34,359 nucleotides of DNA from Sphingobacteriaceae bacterium (GTDB taxonomy: Bacteria; Bacteroidota; Bacteroidia; UBA7662). The position numbers and the translations under genes were made by a program. This document shows positions 25,848 through 34,314 of the stretch, piece by piece (within the stretch, counting starts at the first letter, position 1; the number at the start of each line of letters is the position of its first letter). The notes beneath the pieces were generated by a model. That model did no database searches. It saw only the letters and a program-made list of their open reading frames with translations, and had not been told where the DNA came from. The stretch is taken from assembly GCA_013824115.1 (NCBI GenBank), contig PNNG01000018.1, positions 1 to 34,359 on the forward strand, in the 5' to 3' direction.

Positions 25848-26174
25848 ATGAATGGTAATGCCGTATTGAAGCTTCAGAACAGCATGGATCAACTCGACAT
25901 GGAAGACTTAAAGTTGGCCACGAAAATATTTCGTGCGATCAACCATCCACTCCGCCTCAACATTGTGCGTTTGGTGGAAGACCATGGCCGATTGTCGGTA
26001 ACCCAGATTTATTTCAAACTACGAATCGAGCAATCAGTAGCTTCACAGCACCTCGCCGTGCTACGCGATTGCGATGTTTTGTTGGCCACCCGCGATGGCA
26101 AGAATATCTTTTACACGGTGAATCCAAGCCGTTTGAGCGCTATCGTAAGATGCATTCAAACATTTAAGGTCTGA
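25848..26174 (+). CDS. ArsR-type winged helix-turn-helix regulator
   Basis: A 108-residue cytoplasmic DNA-binding protein. The fold is read from INHPLRLNIVRLVEDHGRL (helices 2-3), VTQIYFKLRIEQSVASQHLAVLRD (recognition helix) and the beta wing LLATRDGKNIFYTVN. The Cys-x-Cys metal site of true ArsR/SmtB sensors is absent; the only Cys are in LRDCDVL and near the C-terminus, so metal sensing is unlikely or uses another site. Neighbours give no target: tsaB upstream, and a convergent lamin-tail gene that its 3' end overlaps by 11 bases. Confidence 0.88.
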   Translation: MNGNAVLKLQNSMDQLDMEDLKLATKIFRAINHPLRLNIVRLVEDHGRLSVTQIYFKLRIEQSVASQHLAVLRDCDVLLATRDGKNIFYTVNPSRLSAIVRCIQTFKV

Positions 26175-28686
26175 AATTATCTACCACCACCCGCTTCATT
26201 TTTCGTCCGCGTTCTCCCGAACTTAAAGTATAGTTCAGTACGAGCACATAAGCTCCTGTTGGCACCAGCTGTCCGTTCTCGTCGTTGCCGTTCCAGCGAA
26301 TGCTCAGCGATCCTGTCAAGGCTTGGTACGGGAATAAATTCAGTATGGATCGTCCCTGAACATCAAAAATTTCAATTTGTATCCAACTCTCTGCGGTGCC
26401 AAAAAGTTGAATATTGAGTTCCTCCAACTGCCGGGGCCTGAAAATTTCCTGAGGAACATCCCACCACTGTTGATCGGATGCGCTGCTTACAATGCGGCTA
26501 TTGGGCATGCCCGGACTCCCTCTTTTCGCAAAAACAGGACTTCCCCATCCCAGCTGCCATTGGCCTTGGGGTTTTTCGAGCGCCATTCCTCTTTTTTCGG
26601 CAAGCTGACTGTGATGCATGCTGTCGTGATAAGCCGTAGCACTCAGCATTTCCTGAACATCATTGCTTAACATGAATCTGCCACCAGCAGTATAAATAGT
26701 GGGTAAATTGGAAATTTGACGGCGATTTTGTGCGCTAATCACTCCGAAATCGCGATGAACGGCAGCCGTATCGCGGGTAAATACAAGCTGTTGCGATGGA
26801 AGTATAAAATCGCCAGGCATTCCCAGCCTGGCCGATTGCAGGGGTACTTCCTGTGCGTCGAGACTGCTTAGCCACAAGGAATGAAGGGGAATGGCAGCAG
26901 CACCACTGTTCACCAGTTCGAGGTACGAAGCGCCACCATTGATTGGTCGGAAGTAAATTTCGCTGAACTGAATCTGATTCAGCGCATGCATTTCGGCAAT
27001 GGCCAATTCCCAATTGGTTTCAGCGAGTTGCTGACCATGACAGTCGGCCCATTGGCTCACCGTAATGCGCTGGTTGGAAGTATTGGGTGTTTGGGGAAAG
27101 TACAATTGCTGCAAGCTGTTGAATTGTAATTGATTGGCTTCAATGCGGTGGTTTGGGCTTTCCACTTTTCCTAATCTGACGGCTGCCGAAAAATGCAAAT
27201 AGAGCGAATCGTTGTGCCATCTCACCAATTGAAGTTGTGGTGGCGGTGGGCTTTGGTATTGCCCCAACCTGCTGTTTGCAGCTCCGGGCGTACCGCCTAT
27301 CACCGCCAAACTGCCTTGCCAGTTACTGGCTTCGGGACAGAAATTACCGGGCGATAATCGTTCGAGTGTCCATCCACCCTCTTGCCTGATGCTACTACCC
27401 AACCAGCTCCGTTCGAAAAGCATACTGTCGCTTACCTGTCCTGTTTCATTGCGCAACCACAGTTGATCACGGTCGTTGTTGAGCGAAGGCCAGGGATTTA
27501 CTTCTACGCATGGGCCAAAACCAGCCCATTGCTGGGCATTGCCGGGCGGTACCAGAAGTAAATAAGCACCTGGAGGGATTTGGCAATTCGGTATGCGACC
27601 GCGTGTTTGGGGGTCTTCGAGGGTCCAGCCAACCAGTGAATGGGGGTGTGGGCTGTTGTTGTAAATTTCAACCATTTCGGTTTCGGGGAGGCCTACTGTT
27701 GGACTGGGGTCGGCCAAAAGTTCGTTGATAACCAGGCGGCCGGCTACAAAGGGCAAATGAAACAGACGGAGCAGGGTGTCGAGCTCATTGGCTGCACTAT
27801 CGCTTAGCCTAATGCGCCATTCTAACCAGCTTTCGGTGTTGAAGGGGAGCAACCATTCGAGCAATACCGTGCTGTCGTTTTGGCTACTGCTTCGAAAGGG
27901 TGGGCCAACGTCCAACAGTTGATATGCAGTGCGGTTGTTTAATTGTGCTTGGGGTAATGGCTTATTAAAGGTCAGTTGTATGGCTTGCATAGTAGTGATG
28001 CGCGCGTCGATAATGCGGGGAAGCAGGGTGTCGGGAGCGGGACTGCCATTCACTACGAAATCGTCGTAAAAAAAGTGGTTGGCACGGGAGCTAGAAAAAA
28101 CGTGTCGAAGTCCGAACCACTCTGCCCATGCATGGGTCGCATCCACCACGCTTCCTTCGAGCCGGTATTGATTGCCTGTGCCTGTGGTATCGCTTTCGAG
28201 CTGCCACTGTCCCTGGCTGTTGCGACTCACCCTGATGCGCAGGCGGCTGCTGTTGCGGTCGAGCAGGCCGTCTAAACCGTCAATAATTTCGGTGCGTGTA
28301 ATGCCTGTTTGCCTGTAGAGGCTCACTTCGTCGGTGGTATTGCCCACACGCACAAAGTAGCCCTGCAGGGAAGAATCGAGCTCTGGTCGGTTGCTGGTCA
28401 AGTAAACATCCACATAATTGGCCGAAGAAGGATTAAAATCCAGGCGCATCCACCACTCCCAACTGGTCTGGTGAATAGCCCTGCTTCGGGTGCTCAGCAC
28501 CCCACGGGTGCTCAAGGCCGGTGCCGCCAACTGCAATTGGCCTTGTGGGTTCACTATAAAATGGGTTGAATCGCCTTGCCAGCTTGGGTTTTGGCTAAAA
28601 TTACCATCTGTAAAGTGGTCTACAAATTGGGCTGGTGCCGGGCCTAAGTGGCACATGAAGCAAAAGCAGAAAAGAGCTGATTTCAT
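26164..28686 (-). CDS. Secreted lamin-tail domain protein with FlgD-like C-terminal domain
   Basis: An 840-residue exported protein. Signal peptide 1-20 (Ala-Pro-Ala-Gln). Residues about 21-215 look like a concanavalin-type jelly roll (FVDHFTDGNF start, FFYDDFVVNG end). About 225-315 is an Ig-like SbsA-type region. Two lamin-tail domains follow: about 318-430 (INELLADPSP, then MVEIYNNS) and about 572-690 (FSEIYFRPINGG, then YLELVNSG). About 755-840 is FlgD-like (IEIFDVQGRSI, GQLVPTGAYVLVL). It lacks the type A T9SS tail but the FlgD-like end could serve a similar anchoring or sorting role; this is inference. It diverges from asd across 68 bases. Confidence 0.85.
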   Translation of the reverse strand: MKSALFCFCFMCHLGPAPAQFVDHFTDGNFSQNPSWQGDSTHFIVNPQGQLQLAAPALSTRGVLSTRSRAIHQTSWEWWMRLDFNPSSANYVDVYLTSNRPELDSSLQGYFVRVGNTTDEVSLYRQTGITRTEIIDGLDGLLDRNSSRLRIRVSRNSQGQWQLESDTTGTGNQYRLEGSVVDATHAWAEWFGLRHVFSSSRANHFFYDDFVVNGSPAPDTLLPRIIDARITTMQAIQLTFNKPLPQAQLNNRTAYQLLDVGPPFRSSSQNDSTVLLEWLLPFNTESWLEWRIRLSDSAANELDTLLRLFHLPFVAGRLVINELLADPSPTVGLPETEMVEIYNNSPHPHSLVGWTLEDPQTRGRIPNCQIPPGAYLLLVPPGNAQQWAGFGPCVEVNPWPSLNNDRDQLWLRNETGQVSDSMLFERSWLGSSIRQEGGWTLERLSPGNFCPEASNWQGSLAVIGGTPGAANSRLGQYQSPPPPQLQLVRWHNDSLYLHFSAAVRLGKVESPNHRIEANQLQFNSLQQLYFPQTPNTSNQRITVSQWADCHGQQLAETNWELAIAEMHALNQIQFSEIYFRPINGGASYLELVNSGAAAIPLHSLWLSSLDAQEVPLQSARLGMPGDFILPSQQLVFTRDTAAVHRDFGVISAQNRRQISNLPTIYTAGGRFMLSNDVQEMLSATAYHDSMHHSQLAEKRGMALEKPQGQWQLGWGSPVFAKRGSPGMPNSRIVSSASDQQWWDVPQEIFRPRQLEELNIQLFGTAESWIQIEIFDVQGRSILNLFPYQALTGSLSIRWNGNDENGQLVPTGAYVLVLNYTLSSGERGRKMKRVVVDNFRP

Positions 28687-28712
28687 GCTTCAAATTACCC
28701 GTGTAAAAACAT

Positions 28713-28720
28713 TAATTTTG
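28713..28720 (+). promoter_or_regulatory. -7 promoter element of asd
   Basis: TAATTTTG matches TAnnTTTG fully and ends 34 bases before the asd ATG at 28755. No TTTG is found 19 bases upstream, where the divergent lamin-tail gene begins. Confidence 0.5.
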
Positions 28721-28754
28721 CGTCGATTTTTACCTCGAATTCAGCAAAATTCAC

Positions 28755-29744
28755 ATGAAAGTAGCCGTTGTAGGTGCCACCGGTATGGTTGGCGAAGTAA
28801 TGCGCAAGGTGTTGGCCGAGCGTGGTTTCCCTGTTACAGAGTTTTTGCCGGTGGCCTCCGAAAAATCGGTGGGTCAAACCATTGCTTTTATGGGCAAAGA
28901 TTACAAGGTAATTTCTTTAGAAGATGCCGTTGCTGCCCGGCCGCAGCTGGCTTTGTTTTCGGCTGGCGGCAGTGTGTCGCTGGAATGGGCGCCGCGTTTT
29001 GCCGAAGTTGGTACCGTGGTGATCGATAATTCTTCGGCTTGGCGCATGGATCCTACCAAGCCCCTGGTGGTTCCTGAACTGAATGCCGATGTGCTCACTT
29101 CGGCCGATAAAATCATTGCCAACCCCAACTGCAGTACCATCCAGCTGGTAGTGGCGCTCAATAAACTACATGCTGCCTATCGGGCCAAGCGCATTGTGGT
29201 GAGCACCTATCAAAGCGTAACGGGTACTGGCGTGAAGGCAGTTACCCAGCTCATGAACGAACGCGCAGGTGTAGAGGTCCCTATGGCTTACCAACACCGC
29301 ATTGATATGAATTGCTTGCCACAAATCGATGTTTTTCTCGACAATGGATTTACCAAAGAGGAAATGAAAATGACCAATGAAACGGTGAAAATCATGCGCG
29401 ATGCGGGCATTAAACTTACCGCCACTACCGTGCGTGTTCCGGTGATGGGTGGACATAGCGAGGCGGTGAATGTGGAGTTTGAGCACGAATTTGACCTGAA
29501 TGAGGTGTATCAACTTTTGGCCGAAAGTCCGGGTGTGGTTGTAGTCGACGATCCTAAAAACGGACAATACCCCATGCCCATCCACAGTGAAGGGCGTGAT
29601 GAGGTTTTTGTAGGCCGCATTCGAAGAGATGAATCGCAAGCCAAAACCCTCCACATGTGGGTAGTTGCCGATAATTTGCGCAAAGGAGCAGCCACCAATG
29701 CCATTCAAATTGCTGAATACATGCTGGGCAAGGGCTTGCTGTAG
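28755..29744 (+). CDS. asd: Aspartate-semialdehyde dehydrogenase
   Basis: A 329-residue cytoplasmic enzyme that reduces aspartyl-4-phosphate to aspartate semialdehyde with NADPH, the branch point to lysine/diaminopimelate, threonine, methionine. N-terminal Rossmann motif GATGMVG (7-13); SSAWRM phosphate-binding region; catalytic Cys126 in NPNCST; catalytic His234 in GGHSEAVN. All active-site elements are intact and the length is usual. It appears monocistronic, with its own -7 element upstream and a separate promoter before the next gene. It supplies diaminopimelate for the peptidoglycan that PBP1A builds. Confidence 0.97.
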   Translation: MKVAVVGATGMVGEVMRKVLAERGFPVTEFLPVASEKSVGQTIAFMGKDYKVISLEDAVAARPQLALFSAGGSVSLEWAPRFAEVGTVVIDNSSAWRMDPTKPLVVPELNADVLTSADKIIANPNCSTIQLVVALNKLHAAYRAKRIVVSTYQSVTGTGVKAVTQLMNERAGVEVPMAYQHRIDMNCLPQIDVFLDNGFTKEEMKMTNETVKIMRDAGIKLTATTVRVPVMGGHSEAVNVEFEHEFDLNEVYQLLAESPGVVVVDDPKNGQYPMPIHSEGRDEVFVGRIRRDESQAKTLHMWVVADNLRKGAATNAIQIAEYMLGKGLL

Positions 29745-29765
29745 CAGGTATTAGTGAAAATCAAA

Positions 29766-29796
29766 TTTGACTCGTATTTAATTCGGGGTTATTTTG
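29766..29796 (+). promoter_or_regulatory. Promoter of the alpha-amylase gene
   Basis: A -33 TTTG at 29766-29769, exactly 19 bases, then TTATTTTG at 29789-29796, one mismatch from TAnnTTTG. Spacing equals that of the rpmH promoter. The predicted start point near 29802 leaves a leader of about 17 bases. Confidence 0.65.
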
Positions 29797-29818
29797 CCGT
29801 GATTTTATTGTCACCAAT

Positions 29819-32179
29819 ATGAAACGCTATTTTCTCGCCTTATTTCTTTTCCTTTTAGTAGGGTTATGGTTTGGGCCCAGGGTTCAGGCACAGGTAAATC
29901 CAACCAATAGGCAAATTGTTCTTCAGGGTTTTTGGTGGGATTATTGGAATGCCAATTATCCGAACGGCTGGGCCAATTATCTGGCTGAATTGGCACCTAA
30001 ATTAAAAGAGCTGGGTGTAGACGCGGTTTGGATACCACCTACTATTAAAAATGGGGGTCAAAATTCGGTGGGCTATTCGCCCTTCGACCATTACGATTTG
30101 GGCGATAAGTTTCAAAAGGGATTTCTAAAAACGCGCATGGGCGATAAGGACGAATTGTTGCGCATGGTTGCAGTGCTCAAAGCCAATGGCATTGATGTGA
30201 TTCAAGACATCGTATTTAATCATACCGACGGAGCCGGTTCTCAAAATGGTGGTGGCGGGCAAGATCCAGCGGCTCTCGATGATGGACGTACGCAGCGCTT
30301 TAAAAACTTCCGCTACGTGAGCTGGACAACACCCGCAGTGAACGAATCGGCAGCCAATTATCTGGCACGGAATGGCCGTTTTTATAAAAACTGGCAAAAC
30401 TTCTATCCTAATCCGGGCAATGTATGTTGCAGCAACGATATCAACTCGGTTTGGTGGGGCCCCGATATCAGCTACGAGAGCAATGCTATTGGGCAAAGCA
30501 GCAATGCTACCTTTAATCCGGTTCAACAGCAAGGCTACATGCGCAATGAAATGCGCAATTGGGTGATTTGGAACAAGAAGCAAATGGGATGGGATGGGGT
30601 TCGCCTCGATGCGGTGAAACACTTCTCTACGGTAGTTACCGAAGATTTTTTATGGAATATGCAGTTTGGAAGCCTCTGGGCCAATGGTGGCAACGATATG
30701 TTTGCCGTTGGCGAGTGGGTAGGCGGCATGGGCGATTTGGATGCCTGGGCCAATAATGTCCAAAACCGTGCAGGCACTTTCGATTTTGCCTTGCGCAATG
30801 CACTCACCGGAATTGTTACAGGCAACGGTAATTTCGATATGGGTACCGTGCCTAATTTTCAGCAGCAAAATCGCCAGCGCACGGTGCCTTTTGTGAATAA
30901 CCACGATACTTTTAGGCCTCAACTCAGTGCCACTGGTAATTATACCGGCTGGAATACGGGTTCACAGCTTGGTCCGCATATAGAACCCAACGATGTGCGC
31001 CTGAGTGTAGTGTATGCCATTGCTTTGGCTGTGGATGGTGCACCACAGGTGTTTTTTGAAGATTTGTTCAATATCGGCTACCTAGGTAACCGTTTCAGTC
31101 ACCGCCCAACGGTAGACAGCACCTTGCCCATTCGCAGCGATATTGCCAACCTCATGTGGTGCCATCAGAACCTGCGCTTCAAAGAAGGACCGTACTTGGT
31201 TCGATGGCAAGCTGCCGATGCTTTGGTAATTGAGCGGGGCGGTAAAGCACTCGTAGCTACTTCCGACAATTGGGCCAATTGGCAAAATCTGAATGGGGTA
31301 CAAACAAGTTGGCCCGATGGTACGGTGCTGGTAGATTATAGCGGTGCCAATTCGGGCACCCGTACGGTATATGGTGGTGGGAAGGTAGACATTTCAATTC
31401 CACCCTGTAACGGCACTGCGCCACAAGGACGCCGTGGCTATAGTGTTTGGGCCCCTCAGGGAATCACTGCCAACTATAATAGGCCATCGAAACGGATTAC
31501 CCAGGAGTGGGAGATGGAGAACGATTTGGGCGACAGGCATACTGCTAGCTTGCAACAAGGGGGACGAACGCCTAACAACAGTATGGAGTGTCGGGTAGTG
31601 GGGCGGATCTTCGTGAAAGCAGGGGAGCCTATTGAATTAGAAGTATATCCTGGCGATACCTTACGCCCGTTAACGGCTACCATCCTCGACGCCAATTGCG
31701 CAGCCCTCGACTCGGTAACTGGCGCAGGAACGCTGCTCCGAACCTACACTCCCAGCCAATCGGGTTGGTACACCATTCGTTTGCGTAATGCTACTGCTAC
31801 ACAGCCAGGCCAAAAGGCTTGGGTAAAACTTACCTACGAAGCTCCTGCAGTTATTCAAACCAATGCAACCAAGAACAAATGTGCCTGCACAACCACTACC
31901 TTGCCTACTTCAGTAGATGAAAAGGCACCGAAGCAGGCAGCATTAAAGGTTTACCCTAACCCGGCCGAAAGCGAACTCTTTGTGCAATGGGAAGATGCCT
32001 CCCTTGTTGGTCAGGAACTCAAAATACGCGATTTACAAGGACGTATTTTGATGCAGCTAGCCGCTCCAACGAATGAAGCAGGAGTGATGGTTCCCATTCA
32101 TCAACTGGCTGCGGGTGTTTATTTGGTGGAATTACAGCACAGCCAAGGGAGTGTGATGCAGCGCTTTGTAAAGCGTTAA
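29819..32179 (+). CDS. Secreted GH13 alpha-amylase with T9SS type A sorting domain
   Basis: A 786-residue exported endo-alpha-1,4-glucanase of starch-like glucans. Signal peptide 1-25 (Val-Gln-Ala). The GH13 barrel shows region I DIVFNH, region II GVRLDAVKH (nucleophile Asp264), region III VGEWVG (acid/base Glu299) and region IV VNNHDT (Asp363). Sequence style (LQGFWWDYW, VGYSPFDHYDLG) is closest to the liquefying GH13_5 type, from memory. A beta domain and a non-catalytic region of about 520-690 follow, then a Cys/Thr-rich linker and a T9SS sorting domain at about 709-786 (LKVYPNPAE to RFVKR). The ATG at 29819 fits both promoter and signal peptide. A DUF1543 gene starts one base after its stop. 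No susC/susD pair or other starch gene is nearby. Confidence 0.93.
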   Translation: MKRYFLALFLFLLVGLWFGPRVQAQVNPTNRQIVLQGFWWDYWNANYPNGWANYLAELAPKLKELGVDAVWIPPTIKNGGQNSVGYSPFDHYDLGDKFQKGFLKTRMGDKDELLRMVAVLKANGIDVIQDIVFNHTDGAGSQNGGGGQDPAALDDGRTQRFKNFRYVSWTTPAVNESAANYLARNGRFYKNWQNFYPNPGNVCCSNDINSVWWGPDISYESNAIGQSSNATFNPVQQQGYMRNEMRNWVIWNKKQMGWDGVRLDAVKHFSTVVTEDFLWNMQFGSLWANGGNDMFAVGEWVGGMGDLDAWANNVQNRAGTFDFALRNALTGIVTGNGNFDMGTVPNFQQQNRQRTVPFVNNHDTFRPQLSATGNYTGWNTGSQLGPHIEPNDVRLSVVYAIALAVDGAPQVFFEDLFNIGYLGNRFSHRPTVDSTLPIRSDIANLMWCHQNLRFKEGPYLVRWQAADALVIERGGKALVATSDNWANWQNLNGVQTSWPDGTVLVDYSGANSGTRTVYGGGKVDISIPPCNGTAPQGRRGYSVWAPQGITANYNRPSKRITQEWEMENDLGDRHTASLQQGGRTPNNSMECRVVGRIFVKAGEPIELEVYPGDTLRPLTATILDANCAALDSVTGAGTLLRTYTPSQSGWYTIRLRNATATQPGQKAWVKLTYEAPAVIQTNATKNKCACTTTTLPTSVDEKAPKQAALKVYPNPAESELFVQWEDASLVGQELKIRDLQGRILMQLAAPTNEAGVMVPIHQLAAGVYLVELQHSQGSVMQRFVKR

Positions 32180-32180
32180 G

Positions 32181-32747
32181 GTGTCAACTCCAAAACTATA
32201 CTTCCTTTTGCTGGGTTGTCGTCCACCAGGCCGAAGAACCGAGCAGCACGATGTTTTTGCGGGTATAGCTGCTGATTTGAAGGAATTGGTGCCCCACATT
32301 CAAGCATCGTGGCCCGAGGCCGGCAAAATACATTTAGATGCCTGGAGAGAGGTAAATTGGGTAGATGGTTACAGGGTGGAAATACGGGCAAGAACGCCTG
32401 AAGTAGTTTTGCCTGAAACGAATTTAAAATTGTGGTTTGTGAATTTGGGAGGATACCAGCCTGGCGTTTTTGAAGAATTTCACCAAAAATTACTGGTGGT
32501 GGCGGCTTCCCAAGCCGAAGCGGTTCAACAAGCCAAGCAGCATCCCTTTTTCAAGGCCTTCCATTTGCCACCGCAGGGTGCTGCTCATATCGACGATAAA
32601 TGGCTGTTAGAAGCAGATGAGGTAGAGCTGCTCGAAAGCCTGCTGCCTGAGCAAATGCAAGCACAATGGCGTTTAGCATTGATCCCTGACCCTGCTCATT
32701 TGCCCGATGAGCTGCATATCGGTTATTTCAAATTAACGACACTCTGA
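32181..32747 (+). CDS. DUF1543 domain protein
   Basis: A 188-residue cytoplasmic protein of unknown function. The N-terminal half has the DUF1543 pattern: LLLGCRPPGRRTEQHDVFAG, then WPEAGKIHLDAW and VDGYRVEI. The C-terminal half carries a second, weaker copy: LWFVNLGGYQPGVFEEFH, then HIDDKWLL. The start is GTG at 32181, one base after the amylase stop, so translation is probably coupled. It converges on the DUF1569 gene with 4 bases between stops. Nothing ties it to starch use beyond position. Confidence 0.8.
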   Translation: MSTPKLYFLLLGCRPPGRRTEQHDVFAGIAADLKELVPHIQASWPEAGKIHLDAWREVNWVDGYRVEIRARTPEVVLPETNLKLWFVNLGGYQPGVFEEFHQKLLVVAASQAEAVQQAKQHPFFKAFHLPPQGAAHIDDKWLLEADEVELLESLLPEQMQAQWRLALIPDPAHLPDELHIGYFKLTTL

Positions 32748-32751
32748 GGTC

Positions 32752-33207
32752 TCAGTCAATGAGGCCAAATTGCCTAAAATGGTAGGCAGTGTGCAGTAGA
32801 ATGAGGTTTTTGATTTTGGGCGCATCCATCGATCCGTAAAGCGGATGTTTGATTTTGCCTTCCACTTGCGCGGCTTTTTCCAACCATTCTGCCAATTCCA
32901 CTTTTTCTTCCATTATATCGAACTTTCTATCGCTGCGCTGTTTGATTTCAGGCAGGGTTTGCAAATTTTTGGGGAAGGTATAGATGGTCTTCCGGCTGAA
33001 ATAGCGGAACATGAGCTTTCCGAACAGGAAGCCAATAACTTGCGTGGATTTACTGGTGCGCTTTTCTCCCAACGATAGTTTGATGAAAGCGCTACAATGA
33101 TGACACATTTGGGCTGCATTCATGGTGCCCCAGAGCGGTGCCTGATCAACCGCTAAGCCATGGAGGAGGCTGTTGAGGGTGGTAAAATCCGTCGGGGTAT
33201 GTTTCAT
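32752..33207 (-). CDS. DUF1569 / DinB-like helical bundle protein
   Basis: A 151-residue protein resembling the DUF1569 branch of the DinB/YfiT-like four-helix family. Typical points: LWGTMNAAQMCHHC near 26-39 and HPLYGSMD, then LHTAYHFRQFGLID at the C-terminus, which would give His ligands for a metal (His36/His37 and the His pair near the end). DinB-like proteins are often metal-dependent thiol transferases, but no activity can be assigned. A 7-of-8 -7 element (TACTTTTA on the minus strand, 33228-33235) lies 20 bases upstream. Confidence 0.75.
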   Translation of the reverse strand: MKHTPTDFTTLNSLLHGLAVDQAPLWGTMNAAQMCHHCSAFIKLSLGEKRTSKSTQVIGFLFGKLMFRYFSRKTIYTFPKNLQTLPEIKQRSDRKFDIMEEKVELAEWLEKAAQVEGKIKHPLYGSMDAPKIKNLILLHTAYHFRQFGLID

Positions 33208-33300
33208 GTTTGAGTTAGTCGTAGAAGTAAAAGTAACTTATTCTCAATTTTTTTTTGCGGTCATTTTTAGCAGACATGCATTTTTGTCACCCTATTTCCC

Positions 33301-33334
33301 AAAAAAAAGCCGGGCAGTAAAACGGCCCGGCTTT
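33301..33334 (-). terminator. Rho-independent terminator of the PfkB-family kinase gene
   Basis: A perfect 10-pair stem, 33306-33315 with 33325-33334 (AAAGCCGGGC/GCCCGGCTTT), loop of 9 bases. On the minus strand it is followed by a run of T (A8 at 33301-33308 on the plus strand). It lies 17 bases beyond the kinase stop codon and separates that gene from the DUF1569 gene. Confidence 0.88.
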
Positions 33335-33351
33335 GTTAAAAGCTCAGTTGC

Positions 33352-34275
33352 TTAGTAGATGGTGATATCGAACTGTACCAAGTCAACAAAAAGCTGGATG
33401 CGGTTTTCGAGCTCATCGTGGGTGAGTTCTTCTAGGCGTTCTGAGCCGAATTTCTCCACACAAAAAGAAGCCATGGCCGAACCGTAAATGATGGCGCGCT
33501 TCATGTTTTCAAAGGATATATCGCGTGTGCGAGCCAAATAACCTACAAAGCCACCGGCAAAAGTATCACCTGCGCCAGTCGGGTCGAATACATCCTCCAG
33601 TGGTAGTGCCGGAGCGTAGAATACTTCGTGATCGTTGAAAAGCAGGGCACCATGTTCGCCTTTTTTAATGATGAGGTACTTGGGGCCCATGGCTAGGATT
33701 TTTTTTGCAGCTTTCACCAAGGAATACTCGTTTGAGAGCATGCGCGCTTCCTCGTCGTTGATGGTCAATACATCCACCCGCTTGATGGTTTCTTTCAAAT
33801 CATCGAGGGCCACGGTCATCCAAAAGTTCATCGTGTCCATCACTACCAGCTTAGGGCGGTTAGTGAGTCGGTTCATTACTTGCTGTTGAACCATAGGCGT
33901 GAGGTTGCCCAAAAGCAAGAACTCACAGTCTTGGTAGCTTTCTGGAACCACCGGGTCAAAGTCGGCCAATACATTCAATTGGGTATCGAGTGTATCGCGG
34001 GTATTCATGTCCATATGGTATTTGCCCGCCCAAAAGAAAGATTTCTCTCCTTTTTTGATTTGCAAACCAGTGGTATCGATGCTGCGACTATGAAAAAAGT
34101 CGATTTTTTCTTGTGGGAAATCATCACCAACTACAGAGATGATTTTGACTTTAGGCGTAAAAAAGGATGCCGAAATACCAGCGTAAGTGGCTGCTCCTCC
34201 GACGATTCTGTCGGTTTTGCCAAAAGGAGTTTCAATGGCGTCAAAGGCTACAGTTCCAACGACTACTAAGCTCAT
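33352..34275 (-). CDS. PfkB/ribokinase-family carbohydrate or nucleoside kinase
   Basis: A 307-residue cytoplasmic kinase. The N-terminal substrate lid region has VGTVAFDAI and GGAATYAG; the C-terminal signature DPTGAGDTFAGG (about 231-242) gives the anion hole and catalytic base Asp237. The ATG at 34275 begins the canonical MSLVVVG strand; the open frame continues to the window edge but those codons overlap promoter-like DNA. The substrate (sugar, nucleoside or fructose phosphate) is not readable from sequence. Monocistronic with its own terminator. A TATCTTTC -7-like element and two dyad repeats lie upstream and suggest specific control. Confidence 0.88.
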   Translation of the reverse strand: MSLVVVGTVAFDAIETPFGKTDRIVGGAATYAGISASFFTPKVKIISVVGDDFPQEKIDFFHSRSIDTTGLQIKKGEKSFFWAGKYHMDMNTRDTLDTQLNVLADFDPVVPESYQDCEFLLLGNLTPMVQQQVMNRLTNRPKLVVMDTMNFWMTVALDDLKETIKRVDVLTINDEEARMLSNEYSLVKAAKKILAMGPKYLIIKKGEHGALLFNDHEVFYAPALPLEDVFDPTGAGDTFAGGFVGYLARTRDISFENMKRAIIYGSAMASFCVEKFGSERLEELTHDELENRIQLFVDLVQFDITIY

Positions 34276-34289
34276 GAGATATTTTTTTT

Positions 34290-34297
34290 GAAAGATA
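34290..34297 (-). promoter_or_regulatory. Putative -7 promoter element of the PfkB-family gene
   Basis: On the minus strand this reads TATCTTTC, one mismatch from TAnnTTTG, 14 bases before the ATG at 34275. No TTTG lies at 19 bases; instead a 15-base dyad starts 2 bases upstream. Confidence 0.4.
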
Positions 34298-34299
34298 GA

Positions 34300-34314
34300 G
34301 TGCAAATATTGCAC
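34300..34314. promoter_or_regulatory. Operator-like dyad upstream of the PfkB-family gene
   Basis: Perfect inverted repeat GTGCAA, ATA, TTGCAC. It lies between the expected -33 and -7 positions of the kinase promoter. The core AATATTGCA recurs at 34333-34341 in a second dyad (CTGC, TAATATT, GCAG, 34328-34342), 28 bases away. Two similar symmetric sites about 2.7 helix turns apart fit a dimeric regulator, but no binding protein is known. Confidence 0.4.

Noticed and set aside
32744-32755. CTGAG-GT-CTCAG dyad between the convergent DUF1543 and DUF1569 stops
   Set aside because: The stem has five pairs with a two-base loop, too tight to form as drawn, and there is no T run on either side.
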